Shown one piece after another: positions 26,459 through 35,602 of a stretch of 64,000 bases of DNA (position 1 is the stretch's first letter; every line of letters starts with the position of its first letter). The notes beneath the pieces were generated by a model. The model was not told where the DNA came from and searched no databases. It saw nothing but the letters and a program-made list of their open reading frames with translations. The DNA is from Nostoc sp. UHCC 0870 (GTDB taxonomy: Bacteria; Cyanobacteriota; Cyanobacteriia; Cyanobacteriales; Nostocaceae). The translations under genes and the position numbers were made by a program. The stretch covers positions 636,501 through 700,500 of the forward strand of contig NZ_CP091913.1 of NCBI RefSeq assembly GCF_022063185.1, in the 5' to 3' direction.

Positions 26459-26853
26459 ATTTATTTATAAGTATATGATTATTTTTTTTGGAAAGTTTAG
26501 TTTAATGACTATATTGTTTTAGGTATTATATATAACTTACATTCTTTTGTCATAACGATATTAATTAATACTTTTACACCTTGAAAACTATCCGATGTTT
26601 AAGCTCATTTTCTAGCCATTTGCCTGAAAAATATACCCTTAACAAAGGTTTTTATCAACAGCATTATGGCAAGTTACAAGTATCGATTATAACGAGATCA
26701 TGTGATTGTTGTAAGTTTTTATTTACATATATTGAACTAGTTAGTGCTATTTGCATTCAGAAGATAACAGATAATAGTCATATTTACTAATATTCAAATT
26801 TCCATAAAATATGGAAAATAACATCACTCTAAAATCCTATAAATGTGTTGCTT
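26459..26853. other. Intergenic region between the oxidoreductase and pentapeptide genes
   Basis: AT-rich, holding the divergent promoters. An open frame of 69 codons (26581-26790) begins with TTG and shows no coding signature. Nothing else is seen. Confidence 0.5.
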
Positions 26854-27600
26854 ATGTTTAACGTAATTAATGACTTTTATCATGCAACGGCAAAGCAAAT
26901 AATTAATAGGCAATTTTCTCTAGCCAACATCCTCCATAATATATATTCTCATGCAGACAAACTTGAAAATATCTCTCCTCATATAATCAAGCAAAAATGC
27001 AACCTATTGATTGAGTATTGGCAACAACAAAAGACTGAGGAATTGCTAGCAACCGTTTCTGAGTTAGAGCCTTTAGCTCAAAATTATCTCCAGTATTATG
27101 AAACAATTATTGAATTTCTGAGTGATTTTGTGCGAAATTATGCTCCTTATATCTCTCAAGCAGGAGTTAATAGCAGCCCAAAACTGACAATGGGTGCAGA
27201 AATTCAAGCAGTCTTAACTGTAATTGCCAAAATACACAGGAAAACAGACTCGGAAAATACACAACTAGATTTAAGTCATACTGACTTGCGAGGAGCAAAT
27301 CTTAAACAGGCTAACTTAGAGTGGGCAAACTTATATTATGTGAATCTAGCTGGGGCTAACTTGAGTCAAGCAAATCTGTCTGGGGCAATTCTCAGTGCGG
27401 CTAATCTTTGTGGCGCAAACCTTTCTGGTGCTAATCTGTCTGGGGCAATTCTCAGTGCGGCTAACTTAAGCCAAGCTAATCTCACAGGTGCTAATTTATA
27501 TCAGGCAAATCTTTATTTAGCGAACTTGCACCAAGCCAGTCTTGATGATGCCATATTGAATGGGGCTAATCTCCGACAAGCCAAATTTCTGGAAAAATAA
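26854..27600 (+). CDS. Pentapeptide-repeat protein (248 aa)
   Basis: The N-terminal 130 residues are helical ([39 protein letters not shown]). They are followed by [17 protein letters not shown] and a pentapeptide-repeat beta-helix from about 155 to 245 with A(N/D)LXX units ([31 protein letters not shown]). The repeats contain an internal near-exact duplication ([10 protein letters not shown]). The same [17 protein letters not shown] module is in the next gene (DIQAALTVIGRRN). I use the ATG at 26854; a GTG three codons upstream is also possible. The function is unknown; pentapeptide proteins act as structural, protein- or DNA-mimicking scaffolds. Confidence 0.88.
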   Translation: MFNVINDFYHATAKQIINRQFSLANILHNIYSHADKLENISPHIIKQKCNLLIEYWQQQKTEELLATVSELEPLAQNYLQYYETIIEFLSDFVRNYAPYISQAGVNSSPKLTMGAEIQAVLTVIAKIHRKTDSENTQLDLSHTDLRGANLKQANLEWANLYYVNLAGANLSQANLSGAILSAANLCGANLSGANLSGAILSAANLSQANLTGANLYQANLYLANLHQASLDDAILNGANLRQAKFLEK

Positions 27601-27788
27601 AATTTCTTTATTTAGTTAAGTAAACGCAATTTATTTGGCAAATAATATAAAATATTCATAACTGGCGATTTTTCCGTAATCACCGCATCAGTAAATTCTT
27701 GTGTTAAAATGGTAAAACTACCTAAATAGTATATTAGTTTCTAAAAACTATAAAGTAATAATTCTGTGTTGTGAGGAATATTACTAAT

Positions 27789-29240
27789 ATGTCTGCTAAT
27801 CAGACAGACAAACTGTGGCGTTGGTTGATTGCCATAACAGTTACATTTGCCTGCTGTGTAACTCTCATTGTATTAGTGTTTTCAACTCCTGAAGGATTGT
27901 CAATTGAGCAACAATTGCAATACAGAAATCAGGGATTAACTACTACTGCGATCGCCTTTTTGGGATTAGGGGTGGTAATTAACGCTTATTATACAGCTAA
28001 ACGTGTAGATGCCATCCATAAAAGTGCGATCGCTAGTGAAAAAAATCTAGAAATTAATCTGCAAAATGCCAAACTATCCCAAGATAGATTAATTTCAGAA
28101 CGCTTGATGGCAGCCATTGCCCAGTTAGGGCATGATAAAATTGAAACTCGCACCAGTTCCATTTACGTTTTAGAGAGAATTGCCCAGGATTTTCCCCAAG
28201 AACATTGGACAATCATGGAAATTCTCACAGCTTTTGTGCGGGAGAATGCTTATCTTCGGGACGCAGATAATAGAGAGGAAGATTCACCCCCATACCTGAG
28301 CCAATACAAAAACAATGAGCGTCGGATACAACCAGAAGAATCCCCAAAAATTCGCCGAGATATTCAAGCAGCCTTGACTGTGATTGGTAGGCGTAATTCC
28401 CAGCAAGACGATGAAAGTAAAAAACTAGACTTACGGTATACTGATCTTAGACGAGCCGATTTGTTGGGGACTGATTTACAACGGGCAGATTTGCGGGGGT
28501 CGGACTTACGAGGGGCTGATTTACGTAGTTGTCACCTCAGTGAAGCCAACCTAGAGAACATTAAATTGGCTGGTTGTGTTCTTTATGAAGCCAACTTGTC
28601 AAAAGCCAATCTCCAAGGCGCAAATCTCCAAGGCGCAAACCTGAATCGGGCTGATTTATATGGTGCAAATCTGCGGGGGGCTAACCTTGTGGGGGCGAGT
28701 TTGCGTGCGGCTAACTTACAGGGGGCTAATCTTTATAAAGCCAACTTACAACAAGCAACTTTGAAAGTGGCTAACCTCACTGGGGCGAAACTATTTCTGG
28801 CTAACCTGCAAGGGGCTAAGTTGGGTAAAGCCAACTTGTATCTTTGTGGATTAATTGGGGCGAACCTGAATGGGGCGAACCTGAATGGTGCTAACCTGTG
28901 TGGGGCTAACTTGAATGCGGCAAAATTAGAAAACACAGAAATTTTATTTGCTGACTTCACAGAAGCTAGTTTGACGGAAACAGATTTACGTAAAGCCAAC
29001 CTGATGGGCGCAAATCTGCAAAGAGCAAATCTTTATCAAACTAACTTAACTTATGCCAACTTAGTGGGAGCGAACTTAGCTGATGCTGATTTCTATGATG
29101 TGAAGCTAGAAGGAGCAATTTTGACAGGAGCTAAAAATCTAGCATCTCAACAGATTTGTATGGCAATTGGCGATCGCACAACAAAGTTACCAGATAACAT
29201 GGAAGTACCAATACACTGGCGACAGTCTAAGTCTAGTTAA
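27789..29240 (+). CDS. Membrane-anchored pentapeptide-repeat protein (483 aa)
   Basis: Two hydrophobic segments lie near the N-terminus (WRWLIAITVTFACCVTLIVL; TTTAIAFLGLGVVINAYYTA). A helical cytoplasmic region follows (LMAAIAQLGHDKIETRTSSIYVLERIAQDFPQEHWTIMEILTAFVRENAYL, positions about 95-160), a motif shared with other cyanobacterial pentapeptide proteins. The beta-helix runs from about 215 to 460 with roughly 45 pentapeptides. The ATG at 27789 has GAGGA at a suitable distance; the GTG at 27771 is less likely. The 3' end overlaps the convergent next gene by four bases. Function is unknown. It shares the module with the protein encoded just upstream. Confidence 0.92.
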   Translation: MSANQTDKLWRWLIAITVTFACCVTLIVLVFSTPEGLSIEQQLQYRNQGLTTTAIAFLGLGVVINAYYTAKRVDAIHKSAIASEKNLEINLQNAKLSQDRLISERLMAAIAQLGHDKIETRTSSIYVLERIAQDFPQEHWTIMEILTAFVRENAYLRDADNREEDSPPYLSQYKNNERRIQPEESPKIRRDIQAALTVIGRRNSQQDDESKKLDLRYTDLRRADLLGTDLQRADLRGSDLRGADLRSCHLSEANLENIKLAGCVLYEANLSKANLQGANLQGANLNRADLYGANLRGANLVGASLRAANLQGANLYKANLQQATLKVANLTGAKLFLANLQGAKLGKANLYLCGLIGANLNGANLNGANLCGANLNAAKLENTEILFADFTEASLTETDLRKANLMGANLQRANLYQTNLTYANLVGANLADADFYDVKLEGAILTGAKNLASQQICMAIGDRTTKLPDNMEVPIHWRQSKSS

Positions 29241-29686
29241 AACGAAGCACTGTGTTCTTCATCCCAACACTTGTTATTACGCCAATTTCTCCCAGTGTCT
29301 TCACAGTCAATTTTACTTTTAATCCAAGGGATTGAAGTAGGGTAAGTAGATTTGTTGACAGGGCTAACAGGAAATAACAAAGATTTACCAACAAGAATGC
29401 TAGCCGTCAAAATAGCTGCCGAAAAAGTTGTATAAATGAAAATTGTAGTCAAAGTTTCCCCGTAAATTTCACGAGAAATATAAGGTTCAAAGTCGTAATT
29501 AGTACCGCTCCGCGAACACCTTTTGTGGGTGATACTTTCTTTACTCTCTTCGTTCTTTGGTTCTTCTGGTAGCGTCTCTGTCTCAGAGGAAAGCTCTAGC
29601 TCATCTGGTTGATTGTTCTCTTCTATGCCTTTGCTCTCCTGCTCCTCTGCTTGTTCAGTGTTATCCGGTTGCCAGCTATCTTTCAT
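29237..29686 (-). CDS. Hypothetical single-pass membrane protein with acidic N-terminus (149 aa)
   Basis: The first 60 residues are strongly acidic and low in complexity (EEQESKGIEENNQPDELELS and more). A membrane segment lies at about 88-112 (TTIFIYTTFSAAILTASILVG), then a C-terminal tail with two cysteines (DCEDTGRNWRNNKCW). I use the ATG at 29686; the open frame continues to a GTG at 29698. The residues RCSRSGTNY are encoded by a small repeat (CCGCTCCGCGAAC) found elsewhere in the window, so part of the protein is an insertion. I do not recognise the family. Confidence 0.65.
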   Translation of the reverse strand: MKDSWQPDNTEQAEEQESKGIEENNQPDELELSSETETLPEEPKNEESKESITHKRCSRSGTNYDFEPYISREIYGETLTTIFIYTTFSAAILTASILVGKSLLFPVSPVNKSTYPTSIPWIKSKIDCEDTGRNWRNNKCWDEEHSASF

Positions 29687-30218
29687 ATTGTTTCTCACAT
29701 TTTCAATAGGGATAGGTAACAGTATAAAATGCGAATAAATCGAGTAATAGGTGCTGTTTTAAAGTATTTTTATGAAAAGTATTGAGATTTTTTGTAAATT
29801 TATAACTATATATATATAATTAATAAACAAACAGGAATTATTAGTTACATTTTATAGACAAACTCACCTCAAAATCCTTAACCCAATAACTTTGTTTCAA
29901 ACAATAATATTAAGAATTGTTGCTAATTTTGGCATTATTAAGTACAATTAACTATTTTGAGAGAAAACCATTATTTAACTATAAATAAGTTTAGTATTAC
30001 TACTAAATAAAATTCTTATTTTTTTTGTGAAGAAAAGATAAAACCTCAATAATTTTAACACTAGGGACTTTACGTAGATTAAATGAAATAAATATCACCA
30101 ATCTAGTAGGCGATCGCCTTTGTAATTTCTAGTAGACTATTAGTAGCACAGTCAGTTAGATTAGTGCTGATTTAACCCTTCTTCTAAATAATTGTGCTGC
30201 TATCTTGAGAGTTGAATG
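29687..30218. other. 532-bp AT-rich intergenic region
   Basis: Strongly AT-rich, with a run of TATATATATA at about 29811-29820. No open frame, repeat or RNA gene is seen. One HIP1-type GCGATCGCC lies at about 30111. Confidence 0.5.
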
Positions 30219-31787
30219 TTAAATCACAAACTTTTCTAACTCACGCTGAAACCACTCGCCCCCAACCCGTTCTGCTACCAAAGGTCTGATAATAAATTTA
30301 GGTAGATTCCCCTCTTGGACATCAACCCGCACGCAGGAGTATGATAGCCGCTTTTCTAACCCCTGGCCATGACGACCAACATAAAGTAATGAGTCGGCAA
30401 CTTTCCGTAGGGTACTACCAGAAGTATCATGAAAAATTTCCATCAACTCATTCCCCTCTCGACGCTGACGACGGGGACGATGACCGCTACCACCAGAAAT
30501 AAGACAGTTGAGGTGAGAATCAGCGTGTCCAGTGTCTACGGTGCGGAGATATTCTAAACAATGGGCGTGTCCGTTGAAAATTAAATCTACTAGGGGACGG
30601 TCTTGGACTAAAGTACCGAGAGTTTTTGCCACTTGATTAAACACCTCGCGTAGACGGTGACGCACCGCCAAGGTTTGGGCTTGATGCCATTTGCTGGCTT
30701 CGGTGACATAGGGGGGATGGTGGAAAAAGATAATTCTTCCCCGCACTTCGGAATTGTGCCAAGACTCGATTAGTCGGCTGCGTAACCAGTCTAATTGTTC
30801 CCAGTCGGTGGGAGGGTTATCGTGAGAGGCGAGTTGTTTTTCAATGTCGATTTTGATTTCGTTGATTTGGTCTAACTTCGCGCTGAAGTCATCCAGTTGT
30901 TCTGCGTCGGCGGGGTTATCTGGGTTGAGTTTGTCGCATTGTACTAAGATTAATTCTTCTTCTCTATCTATTTCTTGGCGACGCTGTTGTAATTCCCGGC
31001 GGTATACATCTCCGGCTTTGGTGCTAGGGAGGGGAGAGGGTGTATTAAAGGTATTGGAATCAAGGGCGAAAAAATCTATCCCACCGTAACGGAAACTGTA
31101 ATAACGGTTGGGGACACGGGTAAACTCTCCCGGTACATAACGCAGACAGCGACCTGTGTCAGTTTTTGCGGTGTAGTGATTGTCTAAATGACGGTGTAAT
31201 TCTTCTGGGGATGCGGTGGCGAGATAATCAAGGAAGGCTTTAGCATAGGCATCACCTTGATTAGAACCATGCCAACCAATCTCAAAATCTTTGTAACGCA
31301 GCATTCGCCGTAGTCGTAAGGTGCTACCTGTGATTAAGCGGTACAAAAAAGGGACATCGTAGTAATCATGATTGCCTAGCACTGGTAAAAAGGGTAGATT
31401 AAATATCATGCGATCGCAAGCAATATTTTGGGGTTGCTCACCACCCACCAAAAATTCCCGGTATGGTTCGATAAAATTCGCTGGGTAATATTCATGAGAA
31501 CCGACCACATAAATCACATCGCCGGTATGTAAGACAAAACTGCATTCATCTTTGTGTTGAAGCATGAGTTCGGCGACTAATCTTTGGGGATGATTTCCGT
31601 AATGGGGTTTTGTACCGCTATCACCCATGACTAAAAAAGAAAATTCCGGGTTGTCGTCCCGGTTATCGTCTATCACCATGCTGGTTTGGTCAATTCCCCG
31701 TTGCTTAATGCTGGGATGTTCCCATCGCACTCGTTCTTTCATTTTTTGAATTTTGACGGGAATTGACGGTTCGGAAATCAATTTCAT
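30219..31787 (-). CDS. Calcineurin-like metallophosphoesterase (522 aa)
   Basis: The metal-binding motifs are in order: GDSG (FSFLVMGDSGTKPH), GDVI (VLHTGDVIYV), GNHD (LGNHDYYD), a central HH (FFHHPPYV) and GHAH (FNGHAHCLEY). This is the complete di-metal phosphoesterase set. The substrate (protein, nucleotide or other phosphoester) is unknown. A helical insertion with many Glu/Gln residues lies at about 255-300. No signal peptide is present, so it is probably cytoplasmic. It is a single gene. Confidence 0.93.
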   Translation of the reverse strand: MKLISEPSIPVKIQKMKERVRWEHPSIKQRGIDQTSMVIDDNRDDNPEFSFLVMGDSGTKPHYGNHPQRLVAELMLQHKDECSFVLHTGDVIYVVGSHEYYPANFIEPYREFLVGGEQPQNIACDRMIFNLPFLPVLGNHDYYDVPFLYRLITGSTLRLRRMLRYKDFEIGWHGSNQGDAYAKAFLDYLATASPEELHRHLDNHYTAKTDTGRCLRYVPGEFTRVPNRYYSFRYGGIDFFALDSNTFNTPSPLPSTKAGDVYRRELQQRRQEIDREEELILVQCDKLNPDNPADAEQLDDFSAKLDQINEIKIDIEKQLASHDNPPTDWEQLDWLRSRLIESWHNSEVRGRIIFFHHPPYVTEASKWHQAQTLAVRHRLREVFNQVAKTLGTLVQDRPLVDLIFNGHAHCLEYLRTVDTGHADSHLNCLISGGSGHRPRRQRREGNELMEIFHDTSGSTLRKVADSLLYVGRHGQGLEKRLSYSCVRVDVQEGNLPKFIIRPLVAERVGGEWFQRELEKFVI

Positions 31788-31942
31788 TGGTGATTATCTC
31801 CCAAGGTAGGGGTGTAGAGGTTTAAGGGTGTCGCGGTGTAGGGTGAGAACTTTTGACTGTTAACTGTTCCCTTTCTGGATTAATTCTGTTAAATAAATAT
31901 AATTACTGTAGCGATCGCAAACGCTCCAGCGTTGATCAATGT

Positions 31943-32161
31943 TCATATTGTTTTTGTTAGGCTTTGAGGTTTAATGTTTAGGCTTTGAGGTTTAATGTTT
32001 AGGCTTTGAGGTTCAACATTCAGGCTTTGAGGTTCAACATTCAGGCTTTGAGGTTCAACATTTAGGCTTTGAGGTTCAACATTTAGGCTTTGAAGTTCAA
32101 CATTTAGGCTTTGAGGTTCAACGTTCAGGCTTTGAGGTTCAAAAATCACAAATTTTTTCAA
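31943..32161 (-). CDS. Possible heptapeptide-repeat protein encoded by the 21-bp repeats (72 aa)
   Basis: The frame starts with TTG at 32161 and encodes about nine copies of a seven-residue unit (EPQSLNV, with LQSLNV and KPQSLNI variants), ending in KTI. There is no ribosome-binding site of note. Because 21 is a multiple of three, any non-stop frame through the array would look repetitive. Substitutions between copies are mixed rather than clearly synonymous. Coding status is uncertain. Confidence 0.3.
   Translation of the reverse strand: MKKFVIFEPQSLNVEPQSLNVELQSLNVEPQSLNVEPQSLNVEPQSLNVEPQSLNIKPQSLNIKPQSLTKTI
31960..32148. repeat. 21-bp tandem repeat, nine copies
   Basis: The unit is GGCTTTGAGGTTCAACATTTA with variants in the last half (TTTAATGTTTA, TTCAACATTCA). 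Nine head-to-tail copies are present without spacers. It lies between the metallophosphoesterase and ABC exporter genes. Confidence 0.9.
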
Positions 32162-32215
32162 CTACTTGACTTAAATATCGTTTATTCACCCCTTAACTTG
32201 CCCAATTTCTTCACT

Positions 32216-34036
32216 CTACTGATAACCAGCTGCCTGTAATAAAAATAATTTGGCATATAGTCCTTCACGGGCTAATAATTCTTCATGAGTTCCTTGTTCT
32301 CTTACTTCCCCATTTTCAATTACTAGGATTTTGTCTGCCATCCTGACTGTTGAAAAGCGGTGAGATATCAAAAATACCATTTGATTTTGGGTAAGGGTGC
32401 GAAAATGATTGAATATCTCATACTCGGCTTGGGCATCTATGGCTGAGGTGGGTTCGTCTAGAACTAAAATGTCTGCTTGAGTCCGCATGAATGCACGGGC
32501 TAGGGCGATTTTCTGCCATTGTCCGCCTGATAATTCTTGTCCGCTTTTGAACCATTTTCCTAGTTGGGTTTGGAATTGTTGGGGTAAGCGTTCGATAAAA
32601 CTATGGGCGTTGCCTTTTTGGGCGGCTATTTGCCAACGGGTTGTATCATCAAGGCTGTCTACATCCCCGACACCAATATTTTCGCCGACGGTGAACTGAT
32701 AACGGACAAAGTTCTGGAATATTACGCCGATGCGTTGACGCAGTGCGTCTACATTCCATGATTGCAAATCTACGCCATCTAATAAAATTCTGCCGGAGTC
32801 TGGGGTATAGAGTCGGGTGAGGAGTTTAATTAGGGTGGTCTTTCCAGAACCGTTTTCACCGACAATTGCTAATTTTTCGCCTGGTTTTAAATGTAGGGAA
32901 ATGTTTCTTAAGGCGGGTTGAGAACTTCCTGGATAGGTGAAAGTGACGTTTTCAAAGCGGATACCGTCTTGGGTATCAATACCTTTAGTGATTTTACCCC
33001 AGGGTTGAGTGACTTTTTCTTCTAAGAAATCGTAAAGGTTGGAGAGATAGAGGTTATCTTCATACATACCACCAATGGAAGTCAGAGCATTAGCAAAGGT
33101 AGATTGTCCTTGGCGAAAGACTGTGAGATACATAGTCATATCACCTAAAGAAATTCTTCCGACTACTGCTTCTATGACAATCCAAGCGTAGGCGATGTAA
33201 AAGGCTACGGTACTAACTAAACCTAGAAGGTATCCCCACATTCCCCGACGGATGGTTAAATTGCGGTCTTCGTTGTAGAGTTGCCGAAATACGTTGCGGT
33301 AACGCCCTAAAAGCATATCTCCTAGTTGGTAGAGTTTGACTTCGGTGGCAAAGTCTTCTCTAGCTAAAAGATTTTCTATATAATGCTGTTGGCGAGTTTC
33401 TGGCGCACGCCAACTAAATAGACGGAAAGCTTCCCCAGCAAAGCGAGTTTCGGCTATGAAAGCTGGCATTGCTGCGACAATTAAGACAATTACTGCCCAA
33501 ATCGAGAATTTGACTAACAAAAAGCCGAAGGTGATGAGAGAAAGGGCATTTTGGACTAAGCCAAAGGTACGGTTAACTAAAGAGAGGGGACGTACTGATG
33601 CTTCTCGTCGGGCGTTGGTTAATTTGTCGTAAAATTCTGAGTTTTCAAAGTGAGTCAAATCTAAAGTCAGGGCTTTTTTGAGGATTAACACATTGACTCG
33701 CTGACCGAGTAACACCCGCAATAGTGACTGACAGATGATTAGTCCCCGTTGAGAACCTGCCAACAAAGCTACTGCGATCGCCTCTAAGCCGACATACAAT
33801 AAAGGTGCATAAATATTCCCTTCTGCATTCCCTTGAGATGCCAAAACTACGCCATCTACAATTAGTTTACCGAGATAGGCGATCGCAGCAGGAAACAGAC
33901 CAGCACATAAAGTTAAACTAGCTAGAATAATTGTCAAAGTCTGGCTAGTAGTCCACACCAAATTTATCGCCCGTCCGCTATAACGGAAAACAGCCAGTGA
34001 TTGACGCAGGGGGTGACGTTGCTTTTTACTCTTCAT
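32216..34036 (-). CDS. ABC exporter, fused permease and ATPase (606 aa)
   Basis: A half-transporter of the ABCB type. The N-terminal permease (about 30-330) has five or six hydrophobic segments. The ATPase is C-terminal, with Walker A GENGSGKTT, signature ELSGGQWQKIALARA, Walker B ILVLDEPTSA and a switch histidine (LISHRFSTVR). It should act as a homodimer in the plasma or thylakoid membrane. The substrate (lipid, peptide or drug) is unknown. It is a single gene; the 5' side faces glcE-like across an intergenic region with heptamers. Confidence 0.94.
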   Translation of the reverse strand: MKSKKQRHPLRQSLAVFRYSGRAINLVWTTSQTLTIILASLTLCAGLFPAAIAYLGKLIVDGVVLASQGNAEGNIYAPLLYVGLEAIAVALLAGSQRGLIICQSLLRVLLGQRVNVLILKKALTLDLTHFENSEFYDKLTNARREASVRPLSLVNRTFGLVQNALSLITFGFLLVKFSIWAVIVLIVAAMPAFIAETRFAGEAFRLFSWRAPETRQQHYIENLLAREDFATEVKLYQLGDMLLGRYRNVFRQLYNEDRNLTIRRGMWGYLLGLVSTVAFYIAYAWIVIEAVVGRISLGDMTMYLTVFRQGQSTFANALTSIGGMYEDNLYLSNLYDFLEEKVTQPWGKITKGIDTQDGIRFENVTFTYPGSSQPALRNISLHLKPGEKLAIVGENGSGKTTLIKLLTRLYTPDSGRILLDGVDLQSWNVDALRQRIGVIFQNFVRYQFTVGENIGVGDVDSLDDTTRWQIAAQKGNAHSFIERLPQQFQTQLGKWFKSGQELSGGQWQKIALARAFMRTQADILVLDEPTSAIDAQAEYEIFNHFRTLTQNQMVFLISHRFSTVRMADKILVIENGEVREQGTHEELLAREGLYAKLFLLQAAGYQ

Positions 34037-34084
34037 TATTCTTTTTATAGCGCGAGAGTAAGCAATCCTGCTGGGAATTAAGCC

Positions 34085-34118
34085 AATTCGTAATTCGTAA
34101 TTCGTAATTCGTAATTAC
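34085..34118. repeat. TAATTCG heptamer array
   Basis: About four AATTCGT units lie upstream of the ABC exporter. The same heptamer occurs at 46049-46081 and 55105-55147. An imperfect CCCCCGGAT/ATCCAGGGGG stem follows at 34137-34156. Confidence 0.8.
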
Positions 34119-34289
34119 GAGTCTTGATGCGTAAAGCCCCCGGATTTATCCAGGGGGTAATTAATTTTGAATACTTCGACAAGCTCAGTACAAGTTTTGA
34201 ATTTTGAATTTGGAGCGCAGCGACGCGTCCGTTGTCGATTTTGTGTCATCATCACAGAAAATGAGATGTAGGGAATTGTAAATAAACTG

Positions 34290-35555
34290 ATGACAGCCAT
34301 TGCTTCTACTCTTGCATCTATCGTTGGCGTAGAAAATACCGTTGACCCACAAGACAATCTTAATATCCCACATATCGCTGGCGGCAAATCCCCCAGTTGT
34401 ATTGTCTATCCCCAAACCCCAGCACAGTTAGCTTCAGTTATCGCCACAGCTGACCGTAATAACTGGCGTATCCTACCTTGTGGTAGTGGGAGTAAACTCA
34501 ATTGGGGTGGTTTAGCTGAAAATATTGATGTTGTCGTTAGTACGGAACGTCTTAACCAACTGATTGAACACGCCGTGGGTGATTTGACTGTCACCGTGGA
34601 AGCTGGGATGAAGTTTTCCCACCTCCAAAAGATTTTGGCAGATACGCGGCAATTTCTCGCCCTTGACCCTTCAAATCCAGAGTTAGCAACCATTGGCGGG
34701 ATTGTGGCTACTGCTGATACAAATTCTCTGCGCCAACGTTATGGTAGTGTCCGCGACCAGCTTTTAGGTATGACATTTATCCGCGCTGATGGAGAAATCG
34801 CTAAAGCTGGCGGACGGGTAGTTAAGAATGTGGCTGGCTATGATTTGATGAAGTTGTTTACTGGATCATACGGTACATTGGGAATTATTAGCCAAGTAAC
34901 TTTTCGCGTGTATCCCCTACAAGAAGCATCGGGAACGGTGGTGTTGACTGGTGATGCTGGGGCTATTTCTCAAGCTGCTAATACTTTACGCGGTTCGGCT
35001 TTGACACCAACTCAAGCAGATTTGTTATCTATGCAATTAGTTTCTAGCTTGGGTTTGGGCGCAGGAATGGGATTAATTGCCCGTTTTCAAAGTTTAGATG
35101 AGAGTGTGAAGGAACAGTCCCATCGCGTTTTAGAACTAGGGCAAACGTTAGGATTAGAAGGGGCAGTTTTTTCTGGTGCAGATGAAGACAGTCTATGGGA
35201 GAGATTGTCAAAACAAATACATCATCCTGCCACAGATGCGGCAATTACCTGCAAAATAGGAATATTACCGACTGCGGCTGTGGAGATGTTGACTGGAGTG
35301 GAAATTGGACTGGTTCATCTCAGTAGTGGTTTGGGTGTAGTGCAAGTTAAGGATCAAAATCAGGTTTTAAAAGTGCGATCGCTTTGTCAATCTTACAATG
35401 GCTTTTTAACAGTGATTCAAGCACCTGTGGCGGTGAAATCACAAATAGATGTGTGGGGATACACGGGTAATGCTTTGCCGTTGATGCGCGGCATTAAGGA
35501 ACAGTTTGATAGGAAAAATATTTTAAGTCCTGGTCGGTTTGTTGGTGGGATTTAA
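34290..35555 (+). CDS. glcE: FAD-binding glycolate oxidase subunit, GlcE-like (421 aa)
   Basis: FAD-binding PCMH/BBE-type fold: an FAD-contact loop (LPCGSGSKLNWGG), then ATIGGIVATADTNSLRQRYG and GGRVVKNVAGYDLMKLFTGS, matching GlcE. With GlcF and GlcD this subunit oxidises glycolate, the photorespiratory product, to glyoxylate. It is followed by a GlcF-like gene after 47 bases, and the pair is probably an operon. GlcD is not adjacent. The ATG at 34290 is used; a ribosome-binding site is not obvious. The gene is cytoplasmic, likely peripheral at the membrane. Confidence 0.88.
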   Translation: MTAIASTLASIVGVENTVDPQDNLNIPHIAGGKSPSCIVYPQTPAQLASVIATADRNNWRILPCGSGSKLNWGGLAENIDVVVSTERLNQLIEHAVGDLTVTVEAGMKFSHLQKILADTRQFLALDPSNPELATIGGIVATADTNSLRQRYGSVRDQLLGMTFIRADGEIAKAGGRVVKNVAGYDLMKLFTGSYGTLGIISQVTFRVYPLQEASGTVVLTGDAGAISQAANTLRGSALTPTQADLLSMQLVSSLGLGAGMGLIARFQSLDESVKEQSHRVLELGQTLGLEGAVFSGADEDSLWERLSKQIHHPATDAAITCKIGILPTAAVEMLTGVEIGLVHLSSGLGVVQVKDQNQVLKVRSLCQSYNGFLTVIQAPVAVKSQIDVWGYTGNALPLMRGIKEQFDRKNILSPGRFVGGI

Positions 35556-35602
35556 GAAATTAACCACGGAGTCACAGAGACACAGAGAGGGGAAGGATAA
35601 AT

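Noticed and set aside
26581..26790. 69-codon frame upstream of the pentapeptide gene
   Set aside because: Starts with TTG, no ribosome-binding site and unusual composition; probably chance in AT-rich sequence.
31960..32148. Possible CRISPR array
   Set aside because: The 21-bp units are contiguous, with no unique spacers between them.
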